Assembly: GCA_012845835.1 (NCBI GenBank)
Contig: JABAKD010000001.1
Location: 18,511,090 to 18,575,089 of the forward strand
DNA length: 64,000 nt
Reading direction: 5' to 3'
Source of the DNA: Undaria pinnatifida
Lineage: Eukaryota; Sar; Phaeophyceae; Laminariales; Alariaceae
A model generated the notes under the pieces. The model saw only the letters and a list, made by a program, of their open reading frames with translations. It was not told where the DNA came from and did no database searches. Below are positions 49,601-61,600 of the stretch, piece after piece (position 1 is the first letter of the stretch; every line of letters starts with the position of its first letter). A program made the position numbers and the translations under genes.

Positions 49601-52600
49601 CCCCGTCATTCTGAAAATATTTTCGCCAAAAAATGCTACGGTAGGGGTCCCCCAATAAGGCGGTATCCCCATATACGGCGGGGAAGGCGGTATCCCGCCT
49701 TACAAGGCGGTCGAAATCGCTTGACGCGACTGGGGAATTACACTCATGTTAACCCGGAATGAATAGGGCGATTTCCCCCAATATATAAGGCGGTCATATT
49801 GTTATGGCACACCACCATCTTGCTGGGGGACCCTTATCACACTGCTGTACCTCCATCGTCGTAGCACCCGTCCTAACAGCGCGGGCTACTTGGTCTCGCG
49901 GCCCGAACTACCTGGTTTGCCGATGCTGTAATCGTCGTGTTTGTTCGGCACTTTCATGCTCTGCTCTCCCGCAGGGGTTAGAATGTGAAGACTACACTCA
50001 CGCACTACCATCTTAAGATGGCGTATGCATTGTATTTATTTCAGCCAATAACGCCTCTTCGAAGGAGTTCTGCGAGAGTCTTTACTCGAAGTATATTCAT
50101 GAGTGTAATGCATGCATGTATTAACAATATATTGTTGAAGGTATAGTTATACAAACCGATTGCGGTCGATCGGGACTAGACCTAAATGCAGGGAACATGT
50201 GCTGTTTTAGTAGATGATTCCGATCATACAGATCATACGGCGATATGATCTGTAGGTAATGCAGATCATGCAGATTAGGGATCTGTCTGCCCTGAAATGA
50301 AAATATCATAAACATTTGATAGGGACCTGATCTGTCCGATGTGTGTAGTATTCACAGTATCTATTTCACTAAATCAGTTCAAATACGTGAGCTGTGAGTT
50401 CGATCAGTTTAAGGGGGGATACTCATCTTTGCAAGCTGGGTGATACTCCGGCCGAGCGTATATTACAGATGCATTACCCTTTTTGAAGATATATCACCCC
50501 CGTGATGGACGAAGGGTCAACAGGATAATTTGTCTATTTTATGAAGGTATTTGAAATACGTCAGCTGTAAGTTCGATAAGTGTAAGGGCCGATACTCATC
50601 TGTGCAAGCTTCGGGGTACACCGGCCTCTCGTCTTTGCAGATGTAGTATTATTATTTTGAAGATAAAGACTCCCATGCATGTTCACCGTTCACAGGTAGT
50701 ACTACCACCCAGGTACCAGGCAACTACGCGTATATTTATCGGACTCACAGCTGACGTGTTTAGAAGATTTTTTGAAGATACGTCGTACTTCCTCAGTTAT
50801 GACGCATGGTTTATACTCACAAAATGACAGAATACGCATAACATCGTAATATCAGGGACTCATGTATCAGTCCGGCAGTTTTTTCGTTTTTTCGTTTTTT
50901 CGAATACTGCACGTAGGTGGTATGTATATGTACATAAGTGTGTGTTGTATCTGGCCCAACGAGATTTCGCCGCGGACGCCCGCCGCCCGCTCATTCCGCG
51001 CAGACGCGCCTTTTCCAGTCTCTACCCCCAAACCATCCCAGATAAAGTACCGAATAAATTTCGCTTTATAAGTTTTGGGCTGGGGTTTGTATTGTGCTTG
51101 TTTTTTTACAAAACACACGAGGGTGTCGACCGAACCCGACTCCAACACAGGCCAAGGCTGCCAACCCGAGAGCGGCCGCGCAGTTTGGAAAAGTGTACGT
51201 GAGAAAAAATGTGCGGACCACCTGAAAAATCGTAGTAGATTTAGTGCTTTATCTGGTTGTACATGATTTTGTAAGTTGAGAACACCGTGCGAAGATTACG
51301 AACTGCCCGCGCATGCAAATCATGGGCGTAAACGCGACAAAAGTTCCAGCAAAAACATGGCAGGAAACATCACCCCATTACAGCAGACATCAATTTTTCT
51401 TCAAGGTCTCTTGGTTGACACCAAACTATTATAGTGTTTGTATCTGCTACGTTTTGGTGTTGAGGCTCACGGGCCTACGCTCGTAACAGCGCGTGCGTTT
51501 GATTGCTTCATGTGGTTCTTGACGTCTTTGACATGTTTCTTGGCATCTTTGACGTGTCTCGTGACGTCTTCGACGTATCTCTTGACACCTTTGACGTGAA
51601 TCGTGACGTCTTTGACGGCCAAGAGGGATTAACGGTATGATGAAATTGAAAATGTGTATACACCCTTGAAATCGCTCGTTTCCCCTTGCTTGACGTCTCT
51701 TGACAGGTTTGATTGCCAAGAGGGGTCTAACTGTTAGAACATACCGAGCAAAGTAAACGTGTGTACACACCCTTGACAGCGCATTATTCCCCTTGCTGAA
51801 CGTGTCTCTTAGACGTCTTTGACGGCCCAGAGGGGTGTATCTGTACAGTTCATACCGAGAAAACTAAAAATGTGTACAATATACACCCCGGACAGCGCGC
51901 GTTTCTCCTTGCTTGACTTGTGTCTTGACATCTTTGACTGCCAAGAGGGGTGTAGCGGGATTTTTTTATACCGAGCAAACTAAAAATGTGCCAAACGGAA
52001 ACATTTTGTTGTTTTTACGATCATACAGACAGCCTCAGCAACGGTACAGCTCATTCCGAGATAGTTTTAAAATGTGTATAAACCCGTATCAGCGCGCGTT
52101 TCCCCTTGCTACGTGTGTCTTGAACTTCTTTCACTGCCAAGAGGGTTGCAACGGCACAGTTTTTGTACCGAGCGAATGCAAAACGTGTAAAACGGGCGCA
52201 ACCATTTTTGGGTTTACGGTCGCAAAGACAGCCTCAGCACTAGTACTTTTTGGCACGAGTACGTATGATGCAGGCAGCCGTGTTCAGTAGTGCTACACAC
52301 CTACCAGGTTCCTGGTACAAGGCCCCCCTTCGGAATGTGGTTGGCTTGAAAGCTTGAGATTGTCGCTACTAATAATCGAAAAGATGGATACCATTCGTGA
52401 GCACGAGGTAACGATAATTAGCCTCCAGGTCGAGGGTCGTAGCCTTAGCCTGGGTTGGGTTAGGGTTGGGCCTAGGGCTATCGGGCAAGGGTTTGGGCTA
52501 GGGCTATAGGGTTAGGGCTAGGGTTAGGGCTAGGGTTGGGTCTACGCCTGATGTGGAGACGATTGCTTTTATCTAAAAGTTAAAATACATCCCGAGATTT

Positions 52601-55600
52601 TTGTGGATTTTTTCGAAACTCATTGCTGTGTGTGACATTTGGATCCCCCGTGTACCGTGGCGTGTGTATGTCCTCGTGAAGGAGACAGATTGATGACTGC
52701 CCTCAGTGCTACCCGGTATTCAGAGCTGTTGATGGTACCAGGATCAACAGAGAAATTTGTGTGCAATTGTTTTGTAGCTGGTAGTTATTCATAACGTCAT
52801 TTATCTGCTATGCTGCCCCCCTCATCGACCGGGGGCAGGTGGTGATTGGGTCTCTCGCTTCGCTCGTTCAAAGACATGCGAAATTCAGGCCAGCCGTTTT
52901 TTTTTACATGAATATGTTTGAAAAATGAAAAATACACTCAAGCTGTGAGATCGACCAAAGAGTTTTTTTGATCAAAACTCAGCTTTGCAAGCTGCGTGTG
53001 ATACTTCGATCGCGCCTGTTGAGGGGTGTGTATACCCTCGTGAACGATACTTGTATAGACTACATAATGGATTCATCCGTTTTGCGGAATCGACTAACAA
53101 TCTCTATCGAACTTTCGCTCTGGCTCACAGCCCTGTATCATACCCTGGCTTGCTTCGATGTGAACTTTGAAGAATTATTTTGGAATGGGAAATTAATCGA
53201 TTGGCGGGCTGATTTTTGGGTTGACGGACTGAACTTTGATTGATTGGCGGACTGATTTGGCTGATCGATTGTTTTTCTTGTATATACAGTGTAGACAATA
53301 GAATATATACTGCTTTGGATTGTTAGACCGGGTGATATTGTATTTTGGATCGTTATATATCGTGTCATCTGCTTTTTGTTGCCGGCTGCCTGTTTTGCTT
53401 GGTTTTTGCTTTGTCTTGCCGCCTTTTTTTAAGGCGTTTTTTTCTCCCTAGATACCTCTTCGCCCCCCCCCCTGCGTCCCCTTATCTCTTCGTTCTATCC
53501 ATTTTCCATTTTTTCCATTTTGTTGTTTGTTGTTTCTGTTATTTTCTTCCTTCCTTGGTACTAGTCTGTTGTGCTGGCTTGCTTATGTCCCGCTCGCGTA
53601 TCCATTGCGTTTGGCATTGCATGGCCAAGTCGGGCTACTGCTGTGTTTGCGAATTGTATCTCTTTCTTGTAGTTTGGTGCCACAGAGCTCGTCTCTCTAC
53701 ACGGACGCTGGTTGTGCTGGACGTAGATGGGTGGGAACATCTGGTTCTTTTGAAGATTACACATCTGTTGGGTTGGTTTTTTTTTGGCGATTGTTCAATG
53801 GAAGTGCGTTCTTTTTATTCGTACATCAGGTATATAAGAAGCAATACATTGATCGACGGATTGGTTTTGACTGTTGTTTTTTGTGCATACCACACGTGGT
53901 ACGTGGTCTAATTTTTTGGATTGTTGATATTTTTATTCGGTTGTTTGTCGAATGTTTACACGCGGCTCCACCGTTCCTCTTTTATTCTTACGTGAAGTCG
54001 CCGACGCTTGCTCTTAGCTCATTGTCAAAAATTGTTTTTCAACACGACAGTAATTAAATGCGGCAATTCCACCTATTTGGTCCATCCGCCTTTTTGGTCA
54101 TTCCGCCTAATACCGTACAACACACGAGACAACAAATGCCCTCGGGCGAGATTCGTAGCTGATTTGTTGTCCGACAGCGGGAAGACTGCAAACGCCGAGC
54201 GAAGCGTCTGTGGGAAGATTTCAACGAGATTCTCCGATGGCAAGATGTCGACGAGACTTGCCTATGGAAGAATTCGATCAGATTTTCCTATGGAAAGATC
54301 TCGATCAGATTTTCCTATGGAAAGATCTCGACGGGATGTTGCTAACACGCAAGAAAACACACCCCTCGGGCGATATTTCGAGGCTGATTTTTCGACAACG
54401 GGTAGACTGCAAATACCGAGCGAGGCGTCTATGGAAGACCTCGTCGAGAGCTTCCTTTGGAAAGACCTCTACCAAATCTTGCTATGGAAATATCTCGACC
54501 AGATCTTCGAAACACGCAAGATAACACGATTTTCAATGCTGATTTTTTCGACAAATATCGACAACTTAAGAGTCTGCATACGCCGAGCGACGGTGCCCAG
54601 CTCCGCGTTGTTGTTACCCAAGGCGTAGTCTTGCGTGTATGCAAATATCTCGACCAGATCTTCCTATGGAAAAATGTCGGCGAAGTCTTCCTCTGGAAAT
54701 ATCTTCAAGACCTTCCGAACACGCAAGATAACACATACCCTCGGACTAGTTTTTGTAGGCTGATTTTGCCGTCAACGGAGAAACTGCATGCGCCGAGCGA
54801 CGCTTCTATGGAGACATCTCGACAGGATCTTCCTATGGAACGATCTCGACCAGATCTTCCAATGGAAAGATCTCGGCGATATCTTCCTATGGAGGATATC
54901 TTCGAGCAGACCTTCCGAACACGCAAGATGTTACGCCCTCGGACGAATTTCGATTATCGCCACGTTTTATTTTATTTTAGGGCGCTTTTGGGTTGGCGAA
55001 AAAAGTGCCCATGCCAATCAAACCGCTACCTCCAAACTCTTGGTGTACGATACCCGGGTATCTCCGTAGTTGGAATAGTTGTTGCTCCTTCGAGTCTAAA
55101 GATAAAAAAATGCGCGATGAGATTAACTTGATACCGGACCCGACTATATCTGCTATTATATGCAGGAGACCGCACCTATTTCCATTCAATCCATGGACTG
55201 CGGACCTTTAGTGCAGTCCACAAGCTATTGCTAAGTTATTGTGTTGTAGCGTTGAATGGTTGAAATGGGCTGCTCAATAGACCGCACCTCCGCTTTAATT
55301 GGTCAACACCTCTACCCACATCCCGCCGTCGGATCCCATGGGACACCCGGCTCCCACTTATTAATAGCAGGTGCTCAACCATAGGGTTGACGTTACGACT
55401 AGGGTTGTTGGAATAGTGACTGGACCGCAGCTCTAGTACAGTCCACACCCTATTATTGTGTTTTTGCGTTCTAGGGTTGGAATGGTTTAGATGGGCTGCT
55501 CAATAGACCTCACCTCCATTTTAATTGGTCAACACCTCTCCTCATCCCGCCCGCACCGCATTCAAAAGGGCACCCAGCTCCCACCTGGTATGTGCTCAAC

Positions 55601-58600
55601 TATAGGGTTGAGGTTGCGGCTAAGGCTAGTGGAATACCGTATGGACTGCAGTTAAGAGGTGCAGTCAGTGGACTGTGTCGATACAATTGGAACTGAAGGA
55701 TACACCAGCTAGCGCTGGATTGCGAATTCAATTGAGTTAGATTGACATACGATATGTATGAAAATACATGGAAGTGTGGTGAGCTCAAGTTTTTTTTTTT
55801 TTTTCCGGAGGATTAACAAAAAAAAAAGGGCAGTGGCCAAAACAAGGTGCACCTTGTCGGTAAATGGTCAAAGTAAGGTGCAGGCTGGAACGGCACAAAA
55901 CGCAAGACGCCTGAGGCTGAATAGAGCCACATGATTGGTCGAAATAGCATCGCACCCTCCATAGGCCGCCTTGTCGGACGGTGCACCTTGCAGAGGCCAC
56001 TCCGCTCGCCACGCCACCTTGCTTGGTCGCCGGCGGCACCTTGTTTTGGCCACCGCAAGCTAGGCTGTTCGCTCAAACGACCAACCCATGTCAGACCTCT
56101 CGCCAACACCGCGCAGGTGACGTGGACGCATACGTCCACACGCACGCGCATGCGGACGAACTTTTGGGGCCGCAGGATTCTCTCTCTCTCTCTCTGCCTC
56201 ACACCACACCACACGCGCACCACACGTACACCAAAAGCACCATGAGCGCCGTAGGCGCCGATGGGCCGCCCGCACCACAACATCATCTCCTGCACCAACG
56301 GCTGTGACTGCGTTTGTGGTCCAGTTTGAGCAGTTGTTGTCCAGCACAGAGTACATTTCACCACTACTACGAAACTACCAATACACCTAGACTCTGCTGT
56401 AGCTGCTACTACTGTTTGTGTAGACCAGAGTCTAGATCTCATATGTAGTCCACTTGAGAGCCGTATGTAGATATACCCACTTTTGTTTCGCCCTATATCG
56501 TTACAATTGTAGCGGCGCGCCCTGCGACAGCACACCCGTTCCCTGCGATTGTAGCGGGTATAGACTACTGCAGCGCTATCTCCAAATTCGGGCCTACACG
56601 CGAGTGTCCAAGTACCGAAAGTGTACTCGCCAGGAAGGGACGGCGGGTTTGCGTCTGTTTGTTTCCGTGATTTTTGTCATCCACGCCGCTCGAAATGGGC
56701 CAGGAGGGAGAGAGATGAACGGCAACCATTGGCAAACTTGTCAACCACGAGCTACGCTTGCTGTACAGGTCTAAATACTTCAAAGTACGATATAGGGCGA
56801 AACAAAAGTGGGTATATCTACATACGGCTCTCAAGTGGACTACATATGAGATCTAGACTCTGGTCTACACAAACAGTAGTAGCAGCTACAGCAGAGTCTA
56901 GGTGTATTGGTAGTTTCGTAGTAGTGTTGAAATGTACTCTGTGCTGGACAACAACTGCTCAAACTGGACCACAAACGCAGTCACAGCCGTTGGTGCAGGA
57001 GATGATGTTGTGGTGCGGGCGGCCCATCGGCGCCTACGGCGCTCATGGTGCTTTTGGTGTACGTGTGGTGCGCGTGTGGTGTGGTGTGAGGCAGAGAGAG
57101 AGAGAGAGAGAGAATCCTGCGGCCCCAAAAGTTCGTCCGCATGCGCGTGCGTGTGGACGTATGCGTCCACGTCACCTGCGCGGTGTTGGCGAGAGGTCTG
57201 ACATGGGTTGGTCGTTTGAGCGAACAGCCTAGCTTGCGGTGGCCAAAACAAGGTGCCGCCGGCGACCAAGCAAGGTGGCGTGGCGAGCGGAGTGGCCTCG
57301 GCAAGGTGCACCGTCCGACAAGGCGGCCTATGGAGGGTGCGATGCTATTTCGACCAATCATGTGGCTCTATTCAGCCTCAGGCGTCTTGCGTTTTGTGCC
57401 GTTCCAGCCTGCACCTTACTTTGACCATTTACCGACAAGGTGCACCTTGTTTTGGCCACTGCCCAAAAAAAAATGTACGCAATACATTTCTTCGAAATGT
57501 TAGTTTTGTTCAAAACCGACGAATTAAAAAAGACGTACACGATACTGGGGGGTCGTACCGACGGATGGACATGTAAGATCGGATGCAAGGGGAATCGGTG
57601 ATCACTCTCGAGGCCCACGCGTATCACGTGCGTAGCCCTGCGAGTACAGCAGAGCACACGAGCGGAACGGCACTCCCCTTGCCAATTGATAGGCCCACAG
57701 TAGAAGCTAGTCTACTGCTGTGGTTTCTCCCGCCCTCCCGCCCCTTTCTTCTTTTGAAGGTGGGTGGAACGGAGAGGCCATACATACTAGGTGTTGGCCA
57801 CACCGTACTTCATTTATGATTGTTTGCGGTTGGGGTATGTGAGTATGTGAGATGTGAATGGTTTGCTACCATTGGGGGTCTCGGTCGCCCGAGACTGCGT
57901 ATGTTAGAGCCCTGGCCAGTTGGCCGGGGGGCGGGGGGGGGGGCTCTCGAATTATGGCAGTACAAAGGGAGACTAGAAGCAGCGGCCGGTGCCGCGGCTC
58001 TCGTGTCACGCCAGTGGACCCCCCCCATCGCCGCAGAGAACAACAATACAAATGATAATTCGAAGGATATGCAACAAAATAGGACACGTGCTACCGTAAA
58101 GTGTACCTTTTCTTGTACCTTTTTTTTTTCTGAAGCTAATTCGTTGAGGAGCTCTATACCCCTCCGAGGCAATAATCTGATGAGGAATCGTATGCTGGCG
58201 TCGTAATATCAGGAGGTACGCTGGTGTCATTTTTTTTAGTATACATGATATGTGCCCCAGGTATAAGGCGATTTTTTGTTTGTTTGTTTGATGTTGAGCA
58301 TACCCGGTACGCAATGTATGCTGCAGGTGTACAATATGTTTTTATTTTTTTTCATGCTTCAGATTTTTTCATGTAAGAACATGTCACGTACCCTGCCCCC
58401 AACGGCGAGATGGAGGTGGATGTGACCCACCTCACGAACAAGGACCCGCGGGCGTATTTTGACTACTACTACTGTAATCACAATAACGAACATAGTTTTT
58501 TTGTATACCTGGTACGCAATGTGTGCCGCAAGTGTAGATTAGTTTTTCATTTTTGTATATGCTTTAGATATTTCGACATGGCACGTACCCTGCGTACGTG

Positions 58601-61600
58601 GCACGTACCTTGCCATCACCACTATGTTGTCGTCCCTCTGAGATGGAGGTAGACGTGATCCGCCTCACGAACAAGGGCCCGCCGGCAGTATGTTGACTAC
58701 TACTGTAATCACAATAACAAGCATCGTTTTTTTCGTGCTGTGATACTTCGGCGGCATCTTATTACGTAATACATGCTGTACAGCAGGCTTCTGATATTTT
58801 CCATCCCCTGTCCCCTCGAACGCATCCTGCCAATACTACCCTGCCATTGTCGTGTCTCAGTGACGAGGTGGAGCTACACGTGATCAGCCTGACGTACAAG
58901 GACCTGGCGGGACTTTCGAAGGGGGAGAAGCATGGCGAGTCCATCGATAAGGCCACCTTCTTGCAAAACTTCCCCGTGCCGGGACTCGTGGGAGGTAAGA
59001 ATGGTGCCGAAAACCAACGAAAATGAAGGGAAATAATCGAAAACCAGCGAACCCAACAAAAAAGCGAACGATATCGAACGAAATCCAAGGAAAGCGAACG
59101 AAAACCAACACAAAAAACAAAATGGACAGACGTCGAACGACATCGAACGAAAACCAACCAAAACCAGTCAACACTAGAACGAAATCGAACGGAAAACGAC
59201 GAAAACCATCGGAAACCAACGAAAAACAACCAACCCGAAAGGACAAAACCGATTGCAAACGAACAACATCGAACGAAAACCAAGGGAAACCAAGGGAAAC
59301 TAACGAACAGAAAAACAATTAAAACAAGCGAACACGAACGAAAATGAACGAATACGAATGAAGGACTGTCGAAGGGGACAAGCATGGCGAGTCTATCGAT
59401 AACGCCAGCTGCGGTTTGTCGGGAAATAATACCAGGTAAAAACCTCTATGCGGTTGTATTGGACATATTATTACTGTAGGACGCAACCTTCCTTACCTCG
59501 GACGGATGACGTATGTAGATCACACAGATCATATAGATCCTGTATCTGCCGTTATGAGATGTTGTGCACGATCTGTGTATGTGGAGTACAGTTCCAACCC
59601 AAGAAACGTTTGCTATTAATTGATCATACAGATCGTACGGCTCCCACCCGGTAACATGAGCTAGACCATACAGATCTTCCCTGAAATATATGGATGATCA
59701 AGTGGGGATCTGGGCGATCTATCTGTCCGACGTGTGAAAACTTTCCAATCCCGAGGGGACTGGTGGGAGGTGAGCATTAAATGGCGCCACGTGTCACAGT
59801 AGTGCAATACAGCAGTACCAGGTCATTGACCGCCGTGGGACTTTGGGGAGGGAAACAACATCTAAAAGTGAACGGAAACGAACTGAAGTGTACGAAAACA
59901 ACCGAAAGGGATCAGCAACACGACGGTCGACGCACGAAAACAAACGAAAGCGAACGACGGCGAACGAAAACGAATCACAGGCTCCACACGAGATCACACA
60001 TGCCTACGTCGTTTTGACCCCCCCCGCCGCCCATGTTGAAGGCGTCTCTATTAGGAGTAGGAACGGTGGTTTGTCTAAGAAGGGATGCGTGGTCTGTGGC
60101 CAAAGTAACAAAGCAAGCGACAAATGAGTACGCCCCGTCTCTCCCTCCCCTCCCCTCCGTCTCCCCCTTCCCTTGACCTACCCCCCCCCACCCTCTCCCG
60201 CCTAACCTCTCCCCTACGTCTCCCCTTATCTCCACTCCTGTGCGACAGACCGCTTGTTCCATGCCCTCGACAGCAATAAGTCGGGACGAATATCCTACGA
60301 CGACTTCGTGGTGGGACTGGCGGTGTGCTGTCGCGGCACCCTGGAGGAAAAAATGCGTTTCATTTTTGGTGTTTACGACATGAACGGGGTGAGACACACT
60401 TGTGGTGGAGGGTTCCCGTGTGTGTTTTGCTGATCACATGTTTTGCCTTCGCGCTTTTCTTCCTCCTTCTCTAGACGTAACGCAGGTCCAGGGTCACTGT
60501 TATTAGCCGGCTCTTCTCCCCCCTCCCCACCACGGTATAATAACGCCTTCGATTTTATGGCGTCGACTCGCAACGAATTGCACCAATAGAGCCGGTTCAA
60601 CAGCGACGCGCTACGATAGAGGTATACCATTTGATGGCGAAAATAGTTTCTGAACGACTAGGCTCCTTAGCCCTATTCGTCCGAATGTCGTTCTTGTTTT
60701 GCAATAGGAATACTTTGTAGGAAATAGTCTAAGTACGTCAGCTGTGAGTTCGATAAATCTAACGGTCAATGCTCTTTGCAAGCTGCGTGATACACCGGCC
60801 GCTCGTTTTTATAGATGTAGTATCCTTCGAACATACAATGTTATGACTCCTATGGATGTCAAAATATACAAATACATATAGCATATTACAAGTACTAACA
60901 ATGCAGCTTGCAAAGATGAGTATTGACCTGAAATTCGTCGAGCTCACGGCCGACGTCCTTGATATATTTTTTTATAGAATACATACTTCTCCTTGATATG
61001 GATGTCGGGGTGAATGAACACCAACAACAAAATGTTGTCTATTTGTAGTAGTAATGGTAGCTACTATAATCTACGTGCTTCATCCTTTCATCCTTGTTCA
61101 TGCCTAGGCCATCGGGTTGCGCCATCTTTTAGTGCCATATTTCAGTGCCATCTTTCAGTGTAGTCTGCTGGTGTAAATTAGTTGGGTGCGGTGTACAGCT
61201 CTTCAAGGCAAGAGCCTTGCAGAACAACGGTTGATGCACCTTTACCGTCCTGTTACTACTGTTACCACATTCTCAGCTTGTGCCATGGCTCTCTTACAGT
61301 GCCGATGAAATCGCTTGGCGCTACTGAAACCGTCTCTATAGTATATGTAGTAACTATTTGTAGTCAACCTCTACAACTATATCACGATAGTGCCGGTGCC
61401 CTGAATAGTGCCGGTATGTTGTGTCTGCACATACCGGGAACCCTCTACACATAGTAACTATTCATTGAATCGCTGTATCACTATATCACGATAGTGCCGG
61501 TGCCCTGAGTAGTGCCGGTATTTTGGGTTTGCAAGTACCGGCACTACAGGGAGCTCCCAACTACTGCTGTATTAGAATACCCCGTTATTTACGTTGGCGG

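Larger units (their letters stand above)
58295..58860 (+). repeat. Tandem repeat of about 230 bp carrying exon 2 copies
   Basis: Units begin near 58295, 58500 and 58740 and include TACGCAATGTATGCTGCAGG-type sequence before the exon-like part. The third unit leads into functional exon 2. Confidence 0.65.

Noticed and set aside
53345-53911. 188-codon hydrophobic frame resembling a membrane protein
   Set aside because: T-rich low-complexity DNA that includes a dispersed foldback-arm repeat.
55813-57503. Several frames of 100-240 codons on both strands
   Set aside because: They mirror each other in the two arms of the palindrome and match no known family; probably incidental.
58301-58775. Extra empty/filled pair for TACCWGGTA between tandem units A/B and C
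   Set aside because: Alternative alignment places TACCYGGTA against similar-length sequence, so absence in unit C is ambiguous.
58762-59385. 207-codon Phe/Val-rich frame on minus strand
   Set aside because: Antisense of EF-hand exon 2 and of the AACGAAA low-complexity tract.
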